From Methylotetracoccus sp. (GTDB taxonomy: Bacteria > Pseudomonadota > Gammaproteobacteria > Methylococcales > Methylococcaceae), in the NCBI GenBank assembly GCA_025458755.1, contig JALORT010000240.1, positions 1-7,891 on the forward strand: a DNA stretch of 7,891 bases, given 5' to 3'. Positions 7,508 to 7,891 of this stretch are shown here, piece by piece. The position numbers and the translations under genes were made by a program. The stretch's first letter is position 1; every line of letters starts with the position of its first letter. The notes under the pieces are model-generated. The model was not told the DNA's origin, made no database searches, and saw only the letters and a program-made list of their open reading frames with translations.

Positions 7508-7891
7508 ATGAAATCCACGCCTTTTGAACCGCCGCGACGAAAGCGACTCCGGCTGCTGCCGATCGTGGACCGAATGATCACCGGCGAACTGGCGCGTTCC
7601 CTGCTGGCCATTCTGAGCGTCCTGGTCGTCATTATCGTCAGCCGCAAGTTCCTGGGCATCCTGGCGCGAGCGATCGAAGGCGAGGTTTCCGCAGAAATCC
7701 TGTTCACGCTGCTGTTGCTGAAAATTTTGACTGCGGTCGCGGTGCTGCTGCCCCCGTCGTTGTTTCTGAGCGTGCTGGTCGTACTGGGACGGCTGTATCG
7801 GGACAATGAAATGTCCGTACTCGCCTCGAGCGGCGTGGGTCCCGGCAGAATCTATCGCGCCATTTCCTGGTTCGTGATCCCAGTCGCGCTG
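7508..7891 (+). CDS. lptF: LPS export ABC transporter permease LptF, N-terminal part (runs off the right edge)
   Basis: LptF pairs with LptG in the inner membrane and, with the LptB ATPase, extracts lipopolysaccharide and passes it to LptC/LptA for transport to the outer membrane. The visible 128 codons contain a hydrophobic helix at about residues 31-52, a second long hydrophobic stretch at 64-93, and the beginning of a third from 119. The loop [18 protein letters not shown] at 94-111 is the characteristic LptF (YjgP) motif; LptG has a different sequence there. The window ends before the periplasmic domain. From the ATG at 7508 there is a basic tail (residues 1-18, [10 protein letters not shown]) not usual in LptF. 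A GTG at 7565 or ATG at 7574 would give a more typical N-terminus. No strong ribosome site marks either choice, so the start is uncertain. Divergence from pepA and the expected lptG downstream fit the standard locus. Confidence 0.9.
   Translation, partial: MKSTPFEPPRRKRLRLLPIVDRMITGELARSLLAILSVLVVIIVSRKFLGILARAIEGEVSAEILFTLLLLKILTAVAVLLPPSLFLSVLVVLGRLYRDNEMSVLASSGVGPGRIYRAISWFVIPVAL

Overview
The window reads as ordinary chromosomal core sequence from a high-G+C proteobacterium, most likely a gammaproteobacterium. The order lptF (+) facing pepA-holC-valS (-) is the classical gammaproteobacterial arrangement. HolC (DNA polymerase III chi) is largely a proteobacterial protein, and type IV pilus genes pilB-pilC are present. 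Genus or family cannot be fixed from this sequence alone.

Layout from right to left on the minus strand: pepA (leucyl aminopeptidase, 5906-7408) overlaps holC (5460-5909) by four bases. A 227-base spacer follows, then valS (valyl-tRNA synthetase, 2490-5232). A 232-base spacer follows that, then pilB (type IV pilus assembly ATPase, 542-2257), and four bases later pilC (platform protein, 1-537, running off the left edge). On the plus strand, lptF (lipopolysaccharide export permease) starts at 7508 and runs off the right edge, divergent from pepA across a 99-base gap.

Functionally this is a set of housekeeping neighbours plus one machine: protein and peptide turnover (PepA), replication clamp-loader support (HolC), tRNA charging (ValS), pilus extension (PilB/PilC) and lipopolysaccharide transport to the outer membrane (LptF).

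The one clear anomaly is in valS. The reading frame is broken at about position 4473, and comparison with the family indicates about 23 bases are missing there: eight residues of the editing domain, plus a frame change. Everything else in valS is intact, so this is either a recent lesion, a minority variant, or an assembly error in an essential gene. I see no mobile element, CRISPR array, tRNA, rRNA or evidence of a previously undescribed system. The two spacers flanking valS hold weak regulatory-looking structures, reported with low confidence.
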